DNA of 23,821 bases from Coxiellaceae bacterium UBA1530. Its GTDB lineage: Bacteria; Pseudomonadota; Gammaproteobacteria; Coxiellales; Coxiellaceae. A program made the translations under genes and the position numbers. Positions 14,541-21,703 of the stretch are shown here, in pieces; the first letter of the stretch is position 1, and each line of letters starts with the position of its first letter. The notes beneath the pieces were generated by a model that saw only the letters and a program-made list of their open reading frames with translations, ran no database searches and was not told where the DNA came from. Location: positions 1,495-25,315 of the forward strand of contig DCQA01000062.1 of NCBI GenBank assembly GCA_002323325.1, given 5' to 3'.

Positions 14541-15803
14541 ATGAAACCGAAGAATATTTTTTACGCACAATCCGGTGGACCTACGGCTGTGATTAATGCA
14601 ACAGCCGCAACACTGATCCAAACAGCAACCTCATCCCCTGTGCTTGGCAAAGTGTATGCTGGCAAAAATGGTATTGTTGGCGCACTTCGAGAGGAACTGA
14701 TTGATACCAGTCTAGAAAGCACCTCGAGTATAGAGCAGCTGAAACACACACCCGGAAGTGCTTTTGGTTCATGCCGATATAAATTAACAGACCCCAATCA
14801 AGACGACACGCAATATCGACGTTTGCTTGAGGTCTTTAAGGCACATCAAATAGGCTATTTTTTCTACAACGGAGGTGGTGATTCTCAAGATACAGCTCAT
14901 AAAATTTCACAATTCTTTGCACATCAAAATTATCCGCTCACCGTTATTGGTCTTCCCAAAACCATTGATAACGATCTCCCTCACACGGATTGTTGCCCAG
15001 GCTTTGGATCCGTGGCCAAGTACCTTGCATCCTCCATTCAAGGCACTGCACTGGATCTAAAAAGTATGGCAGAGACATCCACAAAGGTATTCATTCTAGA
15101 AGTGATGGGTCGACACACAGGCTGGATTGCAGCCTCTTCTGCGCTTTCTCAAAGAGGGGCAACTCATGCACCACACATGATCCTCTTACCAGAGGTTGCT
15201 TTTAACTCATCACACTTCCTTAACAAGCTTCAACGCACGGTAGAGCAAGAAGGCCATTGTGTGATTGTCACTTCTGAAGGACTGCGTGATGAGCAAGGCC
15301 AATTTCTGACTCAATCACTGGAACGTGACGTATTTGGACACACTCAATTAGGAGGAATAGCGCCACACTTATCGCGCATGATCACCCAGGAACTTGGCAT
15401 AAAAAACCAATGGGCCGTCGCTGGCTACTTACAACGCTCTGCACGGTACATTGCCTCTGAAACTGATCTCGATCATGCCTGCGCCATAGGCAAGGCTGCG
15501 ATTGAATTGGCCTTATCTGGCATCAATAACGTGATGCTAACAATCCAACGTCTGTCAACAACACCCTACCAGTGGAACATTGGAAGTGTGCCATTGAGTA
15601 GTGTTGCTAACATTGAAAAAATGTTACCACCTCACTTTATTCATGAGGATGGGTTTGGTGTCACTCAAGCGTGTTTAGATTATTTGCAGCCTCTAATCGA
15701 GGGCCAAGCGCCTCAGCCTTTTGAGCATGGCATTCCACAATACACACCACTGAAAAATCATTTACTCGACAAGAAACCGTTACCCATTTTTGAAATGGAC
15801 TAA
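14541..15803 (+). CDS. pfp: Diphosphate-dependent 6-phosphofructokinase
   Basis: Converts fructose 6-phosphate to fructose 1,6-bisphosphate with PPi, reversibly, in central glycolysis. The start is the ATG at 14541 (GGGGG about 8 nt upstream) rather than a TTG five codons earlier, giving 420 residues. Motifs in order: QSGGPTAVINA (10-20), NGGGDSQDTAH (110-120), PKTIDNDLP (139-147) and MGRHTGW (189-195). The lysine of PKTIDND is the hallmark of PPi-users. The phosphate loop reads GGGDS, where most PPi enzymes have GGDDS or GGNDS, so the first acidic residue is replaced by glycine while the aspartate that blocks ATP is kept. About 60 nt separate it from the downstream aminotransferase gene. Choice of PPi over ATP is inferred from these residues. 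Confidence 0.85.
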   Translation: MKPKNIFYAQSGGPTAVINATAATLIQTATSSPVLGKVYAGKNGIVGALREELIDTSLESTSSIEQLKHTPGSAFGSCRYKLTDPNQDDTQYRRLLEVFKAHQIGYFFYNGGGDSQDTAHKISQFFAHQNYPLTVIGLPKTIDNDLPHTDCCPGFGSVAKYLASSIQGTALDLKSMAETSTKVFILEVMGRHTGWIAASSALSQRGATHAPHMILLPEVAFNSSHFLNKLQRTVEQEGHCVIVTSEGLRDEQGQFLTQSLERDVFGHTQLGGIAPHLSRMITQELGIKNQWAVAGYLQRSARYIASETDLDHACAIGKAAIELALSGINNVMLTIQRLSTTPYQWNIGSVPLSSVANIEKMLPPHFIHEDGFGVTQACLDYLQPLIEGQAPQPFEHGIPQYTPLKNHLLDKKPLPIFEMD

Positions 15804-15862
15804 CAACATTGCAATCGTACATCGGGCTTGTCTACAACCACGAATAACAAAGAGTCACAAGT

Positions 15863-16684
15863 ATGTTTATCGCGCTCAATGATTGTGTGATACCCGCAAA
15901 TCACGATCAACGTGCTACAGATCGAGGATATTTATTAGGCGAAGGTGTGTTTGAAACTCTTTTAGTGAGAGACGCACAGCCTCAATTTTTTGACGCACAC
16001 CTAGCAAGGTTGAGACAAAGCGCCCACGTAGTCGGTATTGATTATCCAAATCAGGACATGCGTCAACTGACTCATGATGTACTGCATGCCAACCAGTTGC
16101 TCCAAGGCGAAGCCGTTCTGCGTATCACGCTCACCCGAAGTACGCAGACACGCGGCCTCCTAGTGAACGATTGCACTCCGCAACTTCTGATCACTGCCTA
16201 CCTTTACAAACGCGAAAATACACAAACAGAGGCGAGTATCACCATTACCCCCTTCTATGTGAATGATCGATCAACCTTTAGTAACTATAAAACAACGCAT
16301 TACATGGAGCATATACAGGCCAAACGCTTCGCAAAACGAAGAGGGTTTGATGAGGCGATACTCTTAAACACACGTGATCGGGTGTGCTGTACCTCTATTG
16401 GTAATCTTTTCATTTGGCTTAATCAACAGTTGATAACGCCACCACTGTCTGACGGAGCCCTACCTGGCATCATACGCCAACGTCTTATTCATCAGTGCCA
16501 AGATAGTCTGCCTGTTGACATACGTCCTATTACTCAAGATGACCTGGATAAAGCAGATACTATCTTCCACACCAATAGTCTCATCGGAATACAAGCCTTC
16601 TCAAGTATCAACCACCGATCATTACAACCATTACCCGCGTCTTTAGTCAACGTCTCAGATCACTGTATCCATGAGCGTGACTAA
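15863..16684 (+). CDS. Fold-type IV PLP aminotransferase (aminodeoxychorismate lyase / D-amino acid transaminase type)
   Basis: A 273-residue class IV aminotransferase. Visible are RGYLLGEGVFETLLV (21-35), typical of PabC and D-alanine aminotransferase; the PLP-binding lysine K143 in NYKTTHYM; DEAILLNTRDRVCCTSIGNLF (163-183), which normally contains an E-x-S/T-x-x-N-L-F; and GALPGIIRQRLI (198-209). Length and the GEGVFET motif favour 4-amino-4-deoxychorismate lyase (folate pathway), but D-amino-acid transaminase is equally possible from sequence alone, and no pab or dfp gene is adjacent. AGAG about 8 nt before the ATG is the likely ribosome-binding site. It lies between pfp and the permease, in the same direction. 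Confidence 0.75.
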   Translation: MFIALNDCVIPANHDQRATDRGYLLGEGVFETLLVRDAQPQFFDAHLARLRQSAHVVGIDYPNQDMRQLTHDVLHANQLLQGEAVLRITLTRSTQTRGLLVNDCTPQLLITAYLYKRENTQTEASITITPFYVNDRSTFSNYKTTHYMEHIQAKRFAKRRGFDEAILLNTRDRVCCTSIGNLFIWLNQQLITPPLSDGALPGIIRQRLIHQCQDSLPVDIRPITQDDLDKADTIFHTNSLIGIQAFSSINHRSLQPLPASLVNVSDHCIHERD

Positions 16685-16760
16685 CATTCACTCACTCAAA
16701 CAGCGTTTTATTCAGCCAGAGAATCCTGGTAGACTGCTTTTTTTTAAAAAAGGTTCACAC

Positions 16761-18158
16761 ATGCAACCATCCAGTACCGCACAAAAACTCAGCTTATTTA
16801 GCCTTGCTATGTTAATTACTGGTGCGATAGATAGCATCCGCAACCTTCCAGCTTCTGCATTATTTGGTTCGCAAATTCTCTTTTTCTTTGCTCTTGGAGC
16901 GGTGTGTTTTCTACTTCCCACAGCGCTGATTTCTGCCGAATTATCCGCTGTTATGCCTAGCCAAGGCGGCATATACCAATGGACAAAACGTGCGATGGGA
17001 AAAGACATGGGTTTCATTGCTGTTTGGTTACAATGGATTAACACCATGGTCTGGTACCCCACGATCTTGTCATTCATTGCAGGCACTGCGATGTATAGTA
17101 TTAATCCAGAATGGGTACACGACAAACACCACATGGTCATCATCATTATCGCGATCTTTTGGGCACTCACGCTACTTAACCTTCGCGGTCTGAATATCTC
17201 AGCACGCTTTGCCAGTATTTGCGCTATCGGTGGTATGATCATCCCTATGATTGCGATTATTTTGCTGGCAGCACTCTGGTTACTCACCGGACATGCATCT
17301 GCAGTGCACTTTACACATCACAATGTATTACCTTCATTTGCTCATGGTGCTAGCTGGATTTCACTCACGGCAATCATTACCGCATTCTTAGGTATGGAAT
17401 TAGCCACCGTATACTCCGGACAAGTGGATCATGCCAAATCATTATTTCCCAAAGCGATTGGGATTGCTGTGGTGATCATTACTATCACCATGATACTGGG
17501 ATCACTGGCGATTGCCTGCGTGATACCCGCCGAGAAAATTGAACTCGTCAGCGGTGTTGTACAAAGCTTTACGTTATTCTTTAATGCTTACCATTTGCAT
17601 TGGATGATTCCCGTGATGGCGGTGATGCTAGTGATGGGTAGTTTAGGTGGCATGATTAATTGGATGATCTCTCCTGCTAAAGGCCTATTGCATGCCAGTC
17701 AAGATGGTTATTTCTCACCCTGGTTTACGCAAGAAAATCGTCATCAAGTACCTAGTCGCATCCTTTGGGTGCAAGCCATATTGGTGACTATCATCGGTTG
17801 TGCATTTTATTTAATGCCCAGTGTCAATGGTTCGTATTGGCTACTCACAGACTTAAGCACAGAGGTCTACATGTTAATGTACGTGCTCATGTTTATCGCC
17901 GCTATCATTATCAAACGAAATACATCACACGAAAAAAATCGCATCATACCCGGAAAGTATGGCATGATCTGGCTCATCTCAATACTTGGATTATTGGGTT
18001 GCATCGGTACATTTATCGTTGGCTTTATCCCACCTGATTCTATCAATGTCGGTGGTCATCACCACTACCATGTCGTGTTCACCAGTGGCCTTATTGCGAT
18101 GCTTATTCCAGCCTTCATCCTAATCCTCATTCAGCGCATGCGAGGACGATCATCGTGA
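16761..18158 (+). CDS. APC-superfamily amino acid permease, glutamate:GABA antiporter-like
   Basis: I start at the ATG at 16761 (AAAGG 7 nt upstream), giving 465 residues; a longer frame from 16671 overlaps the previous gene and adds a polar 30-residue tail not expected in this family. The N-terminus (LSLFSLAMLITGAIDSIRNLP, residues 10-30) carries the APC substrate-site loop in its first helix, followed by ALFGSQILFFFALGAVCFLLP and the conserved ELSAVMPSQGGIYQWTKRAMG (60-80). About twelve hydrophobic segments follow (for example 84-110, 125-140, 154-176, 198-216, 233-255, 281-300, 336-352, 368-384, 401-423, 438-458). This resembles GadC-type exchangers common in Coxiella and Legionella. The substrate is not determined. 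Its last codon overlaps the start of the next gene. Confidence 0.8.
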   Translation: MQPSSTAQKLSLFSLAMLITGAIDSIRNLPASALFGSQILFFFALGAVCFLLPTALISAELSAVMPSQGGIYQWTKRAMGKDMGFIAVWLQWINTMVWYPTILSFIAGTAMYSINPEWVHDKHHMVIIIIAIFWALTLLNLRGLNISARFASICAIGGMIIPMIAIILLAALWLLTGHASAVHFTHHNVLPSFAHGASWISLTAIITAFLGMELATVYSGQVDHAKSLFPKAIGIAVVIITITMILGSLAIACVIPAEKIELVSGVVQSFTLFFNAYHLHWMIPVMAVMLVMGSLGGMINWMISPAKGLLHASQDGYFSPWFTQENRHQVPSRILWVQAILVTIIGCAFYLMPSVNGSYWLLTDLSTEVYMLMYVLMFIAAIIIKRNTSHEKNRIIPGKYGMIWLISILGLLGCIGTFIVGFIPPDSINVGGHHHYHVVFTSGLIAMLIPAFILILIQRMRGRSS

Positions 18159-18505
18159 CAAAAATAAATAGTGCACTGAGCTCCATGATATTCATGAGTG
18201 CCCTTTTAACTCATCCATTGGCACAAGCAGGTGTTGAATACACGATCAATAATCAAAGCACTATCACTTACCAGAACGTCACCATTGCAGACCCAACCGT
18301 GCGCCAAACCAGTTACCAAATAGTGCCTGGCGGCAATACCCTCTCACTCAAAGAAGATAATAACTTTGTAATACAGCTTAAAACCTACACGCAAGATATT
18401 CTCAGTATTATCATTCAACCAGGAAAAGCTCCAACCTGCTATCCCAAGCCAAGCCGATGTCAATTTGAGCGCAATCAACCCGATCAAGTCACTTTAGTCT
18501 ATTAA
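18155..18505 (+). CDS. Small secreted protein translationally coupled to the permease (116 aa)
   Basis: The GTG start at 18155-18157 overlaps the permease TGA (18156-18158) in a GTGA arrangement, with GAGG about 9 nt upstream, so translation is probably coupled. The signal peptide is clear (MTKINSALSSMIFMSALLTHPLAQA|GVEYTI). The mature part is about 90 residues, rich in Thr, Gln and Asn, and appears to be all beta (VEYTINNQSTITYQNVTIAD, SYQIVPGGNTLSL, FVIQLKTYTQDILSIIIQPG), ending with a two-cysteine CYPKPSRCQF loop. I do not recognise it. A periplasmic partner of the permease is possible from the context only. Confidence 0.7.
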   Translation: MTKINSALSSMIFMSALLTHPLAQAGVEYTINNQSTITYQNVTIADPTVRQTSYQIVPGGNTLSLKEDNNFVIQLKTYTQDILSIIIQPGKAPTCYPKPSRCQFERNQPDQVTLVY

Positions 18506-18800
18506 GTGTTACAGCTTCACTAAACGCCTTAAAATCAGATCTCAATCGATACCGCATCCAATTCATTAAAACTCAACCTGTAACATCCCTCTTAGTTTAT
18601 CGATCGATCGTCGCATGGATCATGACTGCAACATGATCTTCAAAAAAACATCAATGTAATAACGCTTAACAATCATTGTTTAAGTCGAGATGATTAATGA
18701 AGAAAGATTAGCTCTCATTGTAATCAGCGCTCCGATTAGGGTAAAAAGGATATTATAAACATGAGCTTAACTATTAAAATAAAAATAGGATTTTTTTATC
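18506..18800. other. Intergenic region with a hairpin
   Basis: About 295 nt without a gene. CTTAACAAT (18665-18673), one base, ATTGTTTAAG (18675-18684) forms a near-perfect dyad with one extra T and no following T-tract, so it is more like an operator than a terminator. TGTTACAG near 18508 has its reverse complement near 18580. Confidence 0.4.
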
Positions 18801-18806
18801 TATAAT
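18801..18806 (+). promoter_or_regulatory. Candidate -10 box (TATAAT) of the 18841 gene
   Basis: ATAGGATTTTTTTATC then TATAAT, 34 nt before the ATG. Same arrangement as at 1098-1103 and 11686-11691, although the rest of the upstream DNA is not a copy of the long repeat. Confidence 0.5.
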
Positions 18807-18840
18807 GTTAAGTGTGACTTATAAAAAAGAGGAAAAAAAC

Positions 18841-19014
18841 ATGAAATACCTATTAATATCATTAGTAGCGGCGGGACTGATGGGGGGCGTGGCAACAGCT
18901 GACTGCAATACTGAACACACTGCGCAGCTCAACTGCGAAGATGAAGGGAAAACGTATGTCGAAGGTGAAGCTTTCCCATGCCAAGATAATAATCCAAATC
19001 ACGCGGGGGTTTAA
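18841..19014 (+). CDS. MKYLL-type small secreted protein (57 aa)
   Basis: Start at the ATG at 18841, with AGAGG 8 nt upstream; a longer frame from 18805 begins inside the -10 box and is not credible. The signal peptide MKYLLISLVAAGLMGGVATA|D is the same kind as in the 11402-11653 gene and the 496-585 relic. The mature peptide is only about 37 residues, acidic, with three cysteines (DCNTEHTAQLNCEDEGKTY, then FPCQDNN). It has no known family. The purine-rich leader AAAAAAGAGGAAAAAAAC closely resembles that before the 617-1078 gene. A 99-codon frame on the other strand over this gene is treated as a shadow. Confidence 0.6.
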   Translation: MKYLLISLVAAGLMGGVATADCNTEHTAQLNCEDEGKTYVEGEAFPCQDNNPNHAGV

Positions 19015-19132
19015 GACAATAAATACGTAACCAATGGTAGGACCCATTAACGAGTGATTATCGGCACAAGGAAACGGACAAGCGCACGTGGTAGTCAACC
19101 AGCCCGATTTACATGCATACGACTCGCCAGGA

Positions 19133-19849
19133 CTATTGCGAATGTTGAGTTTTCCGCCCAATAATTAAGTAACCTCGTGTTTGCTTGGAGCGTGAATCTG
19201 CCGTATTCATCGCATTAAGGAGGTCTGCCATCTTGACCCAAAATGGCGGGTATTTATAGCGAGCGACATCTAATACCAACACGCTATCGCTTGCGTGATT
19301 GTAAGCAGCCAACACTGAAAAATGACCAAAAGCACCCTCTTGGCCTAGCCCCTTACGTAAAAAATTAACAATCACATACTGATTGTGCGTCGATAATGCT
19401 GATAAGATCATTGTTTTATTATCTTTAGAATGGCCACTCATATGATGAACTCCCACCGATACCGCTGGGTATGTTTTCAATAAACTCGCCTCTTGATCTA
19501 ACGTGAGTCCCTGTTTATTGATGAAAGGCGCTGTTAACCCCAATGCCAATACCTTCTTATTAAGCACACTGGTTTGATTAAACTGACTGTTAGGGTAATA
19601 AACTGGGTTAACTGGCGCAGTTATATGCATTGCGTTTAACACCATAACTGCAGAAGCAACGCCACAATAAGCTTGTGATTGCTGTGTTTCGTAGTAACGC
19701 AGTAAATCAAAAAAATCGTCCCTATCTGTCGCACGATCAAACATGACTTGTGATTCAGCTGTATTCAAGTAAATCAACTTAACCTCAGAGCTAGCACTGA
19801 CAGGTAGTATGCAAAGCATAAGTAATGTCAGTGTCATGATAAATTTCAT
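19133..19849 (-). CDS. Secreted phytochelatin synthase-like peptidase (glutathione gamma-glutamylcysteine transpeptidase)
   Basis: A 238-residue papain-fold enzyme of the short prokaryotic phytochelatin synthase type, which removes glycine from glutathione to give gamma-Glu-Cys, with weak or no polymerising activity. The triad is visible as C62 (QAYCGVASAVMVLNA), H176 (FGHFSVLAAYN) and D194 (VLVLDVARYKYPPFWV); spacing Cys-His 114 and His-Asp 18 fits the cyanobacterial enzyme. A signal peptide (residues 1-19, LPVSA|SS) places it in the periplasm or outside. The C-terminal regulatory domain of eukaryotic enzymes is absent, as expected. GAGG lies 8 nt before the ATG and overlaps the end of the ggt relic upstream, implying a former two-gene operon. 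Legionella pneumophila has a phytochelatin synthase reported as an effector; whether this one reaches a host is unknown. Confidence 0.88.
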   Translation of the reverse strand: MKFIMTLTLLMLCILPVSASSEVKLIYLNTAESQVMFDRATDRDDFFDLLRYYETQQSQAYCGVASAVMVLNAMHITAPVNPVYYPNSQFNQTSVLNKKVLALGLTAPFINKQGLTLDQEASLLKTYPAVSVGVHHMSGHSKDNKTMILSALSTHNQYVIVNFLRKGLGQEGAFGHFSVLAAYNHASDSVLVLDVARYKYPPFWVKMADLLNAMNTADSRSKQTRGYLIIGRKTQHSQ

Positions 19850-19862
19850 CTAATAATCCTCA

Positions 19863-20238
19863 TTAATATGTCGGAACACCTGCACCAGCACGACGCGTGT
19901 CAGAAAAACCGCAATAACTCGATGAATCATGCATGACACTGTGCAATGACCCCATAGCACTCCCAGCTTGTACTTCATGGCCTTGTTTTTTGTGGCGGTA
20001 TCATACTACCAGGGCTAATGCTGGATTCATACAGTATAACATCTGGGAGTAACTGCGCATGAATTCGTGGCTTTTCGATAGCAAGCGCTAATGGGTTATG
20101 ATAATCCAACGTGTTTATTAATTGCTGTGGGACTACCGTGATAACCTGAGACTCACATCGACTGTCGGTCGCCAACCACGGTATGCCTTGTTTATTTTCA
20201 ATAATGACTGGCGTCATGGAACTTAATGGCCGCTTACT
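19863..20238 (-). pseudogene. ggt: C-terminal relic of a gamma-glutamyltranspeptidase gene
   Basis: Minus strand from 20235 reads KRPLSSMTPVII, the conserved GGT small-subunit segment, then a region ending PRIHAQLLPDVILYESSISPGS, which matches the family's PRxHHQWLPD. After an extra base in an A-run near 19990 the frame shifts to HEVQAGSAMGSLHSV and ends GFSDTRRAGAGVPTY before TAA (19863-19865), matching the family's SDPRxxGAAxGY ending. A TAA stands at 20239-20241, and the large subunit and catalytic threonine region are missing. The substrate loop has also decayed (TDSRCES where SPGGS is expected). The 80-codon frame at 19975-20217 is part of this relic. The parent enzyme hydrolyses periplasmic glutathione. 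Confidence 0.8.
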
Positions 20239-20307
20239 TTAACCCAAGCTAACACACCACAGGCGAAAAAATAAAAAAGACTAACGCTCTATGGTACTAT
20301 CAATACA

Positions 20308-21306
20308 TCATACCGACTCGACGGTTATCATCACTTTACCGGTGGACTGACGAGCCCAAAAGTGCTCATACGCCGCTGACACGTCTTTCACAGAAAATAT
20401 CGTGCTATCCAAGTGTGGTTTAATACCAAACTCATCAATCATTGCTGTTAATTTTTTCAGATAATGACTATAAGGTGTAACAGTGCCAGGCTGAATCAGG
20501 CGATCCAACATTAATACGCTTGATAGTGTCAGGCCTTTCTTATGCATCAAGGATAAATCAATACCATCGATTAACGTCTGAGTGCAAGCAATGTGACCAT
20601 GAGTCGCCGCTGCCTCAAAAGATTGCAGTAGATTACTTCTACCAACCGTGTCAAAGATCTGTAAAAAACCAGACTCTCCATCTAACTGCCTATAGGTCGC
20701 TGGTAATTCTTTTTTGTAATTGATCACATGAGGGACCCCAAGCGACTTCAGTAGATCAACGCCTTGGTCACTACCGACAGTGGCTGACACCTTAGCACCT
20801 GCCGCATGAGCCAACTGGCAAGCAATATTACCAACACCACCTAGCCCTGCATGAATTAAGACACGATCATTGCGAGTTAACAGCAACTTTTCAAATAACG
20901 CTATGTAAGCAGTAATGCCCACTAACGGGACTGAAGCTGCTTCCAATAATGTTAACGATTCGGGTTTTTTAGAAATCCTCTCAGGACAAACCACCACGTA
21001 TTCAGATAAAGCACCCGATTGGTTCGCGACACCTCCAATACAACCATACACTTCATCGCCCGGCAGGTAATCAATGACTTGCTCACCACAGGTGACAACC
21101 ACGCCTGACATGTCTGCATGCAATATGGCAGGCAAAGGGGGCTGCACATGCGGCATCAATCCAGCACGTATTCTCGCATCAATGGGGTTAATGCTAGTTG
21201 CCGCTACTTTAATGAGTAACTCACTAGACTGTGGCTTTGGTATCGATCTGTCCTCGGGTATCGAGATAGCATCCTTACCATAAGTATTAACCACATAAGC
21301 TTTCAT
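20308..21306 (-). CDS. Zinc-independent MDR oxidoreductase, quinone oxidoreductase-like
   Basis: I place the start at the ATG at 21304-21306 (GAGAGG 8 nt upstream), giving 332 residues; an upstream ATG adds 14 residues and overlaps the palindrome at 21341. The product is a medium-chain dehydrogenase/reductase: a GroES-like N-terminal domain (SSELLIKVAATSINPIDARIR, 27-47; LHADMSGVV, 62-70; PGDEVYG, 82-88) and an NADP-binding Rossmann domain with HAGLGGVGNIACQLA (152-166). The zinc-binding GHE motif and structural cysteine cluster are lacking, placing it with zeta-crystallin/quinone oxidoreductases that use NADPH on quinones or enones. The palindrome upstream suggests a dedicated repressor or activator. 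The ggt relic lies just downstream on the same strand. The exact substrate is unknown. Confidence 0.85.
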   Translation of the reverse strand: MKAYVVNTYGKDAISIPEDRSIPKPQSSELLIKVAATSINPIDARIRAGLMPHVQPPLPAILHADMSGVVVTCGEQVIDYLPGDEVYGCIGGVANQSGALSEYVVVCPERISKKPESLTLLEAASVPLVGITAYIALFEKLLLTRNDRVLIHAGLGGVGNIACQLAHAAGAKVSATVGSDQGVDLLKSLGVPHVINYKKELPATYRQLDGESGFLQIFDTVGRSNLLQSFEAAATHGHIACTQTLIDGIDLSLMHKKGLTLSSVLMLDRLIQPGTVTPYSHYLKKLTAMIDEFGIKPHLDSTIFSVKDVSAAYEHFWARQSTGKVMITVESV

Positions 21307-21340
21307 TATCAATACCTCTCGATGACTGGTACAACTCGAT

Positions 21341-21359
21341 GGATTCAAATATTGAATCC
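21341..21359. promoter_or_regulatory. Perfect palindromic operator upstream of the MDR gene
   Basis: GGATTCAA-ATA-TTGAATCC is an exact 8-3-8 inverted repeat, 34 nt before the MDR start codon. On the minus strand TTGCTA about 18 nt upstream and AATATT inside the palindrome could be the -35 and -10, so a bound protein would cover the promoter. No regulator gene is adjacent. Confidence 0.55.
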
Positions 21360-21703
21360 GAACATAAACAATAGCAATGCCATATTAAGAAAATATTAAT
21401 TAACTTGTATCAAATATTCACTCCAATCTAAAGTAGAACGCTAGCCAAAGAATCAGGTAGATGCTAGAACATCAATGAATCTTTCTTGAAAAAAGAAACA
21501 TCAATATCTTGTAAATGGTTATCAGTGAATAAAGTTCTTATAAAAAATATGGTGACTTAAAGACTGTGCAATCTATCAGCAATACTCCTTAAGTAACAAT
21601 TAAATAGCATCACACACACTTAAAAAAGCCTAACTTTAAGGGTATTTTAACCTTTTTGTGTGATTATAGGCCTTATTACTCCACAAAGACCCCAAATAAT
21701 TCA
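21360..21703. other. Divergent intergenic region
   Basis: About 345 nt of AT-rich DNA between the MDR gene (minus) and the membrane protein gene (plus), so it must hold two promoters. GATTATAGG near 21662 may include the -10 for the plus-strand gene. No RNA gene or terminator was recognised. Confidence 0.4.

Noticed and set aside
16671..16760. N-terminal extension of the permease overlapping the aminotransferase gene
   Set aside because: It adds a polar 30-residue tail before the usual APC start, and AAAGG 7 nt before the ATG at 16761 is a better start signal.
16712..17287. 191-codon minus-strand frame over the permease gene
   Set aside because: Antisense shadow; the plus strand has a clear APC transporter with family motifs.
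18600..18684. TCGATCGATCG run and AACAAT-C-ATTGTT dyad considered as attachment site or terminator
   Set aside because: No integrase, no direct-repeat partner and no T-tract; kept only as a note on the intergenic region.
18862..19161. 99-codon minus-strand frame containing a Cys-rich stretch (CKSGWLTTTCACPFPCAD)
   Set aside because: It is antisense to the small secreted gene at 18841-19014, has no ribosome-binding site or signal peptide, and runs into the end of the phytochelatin synthase gene.
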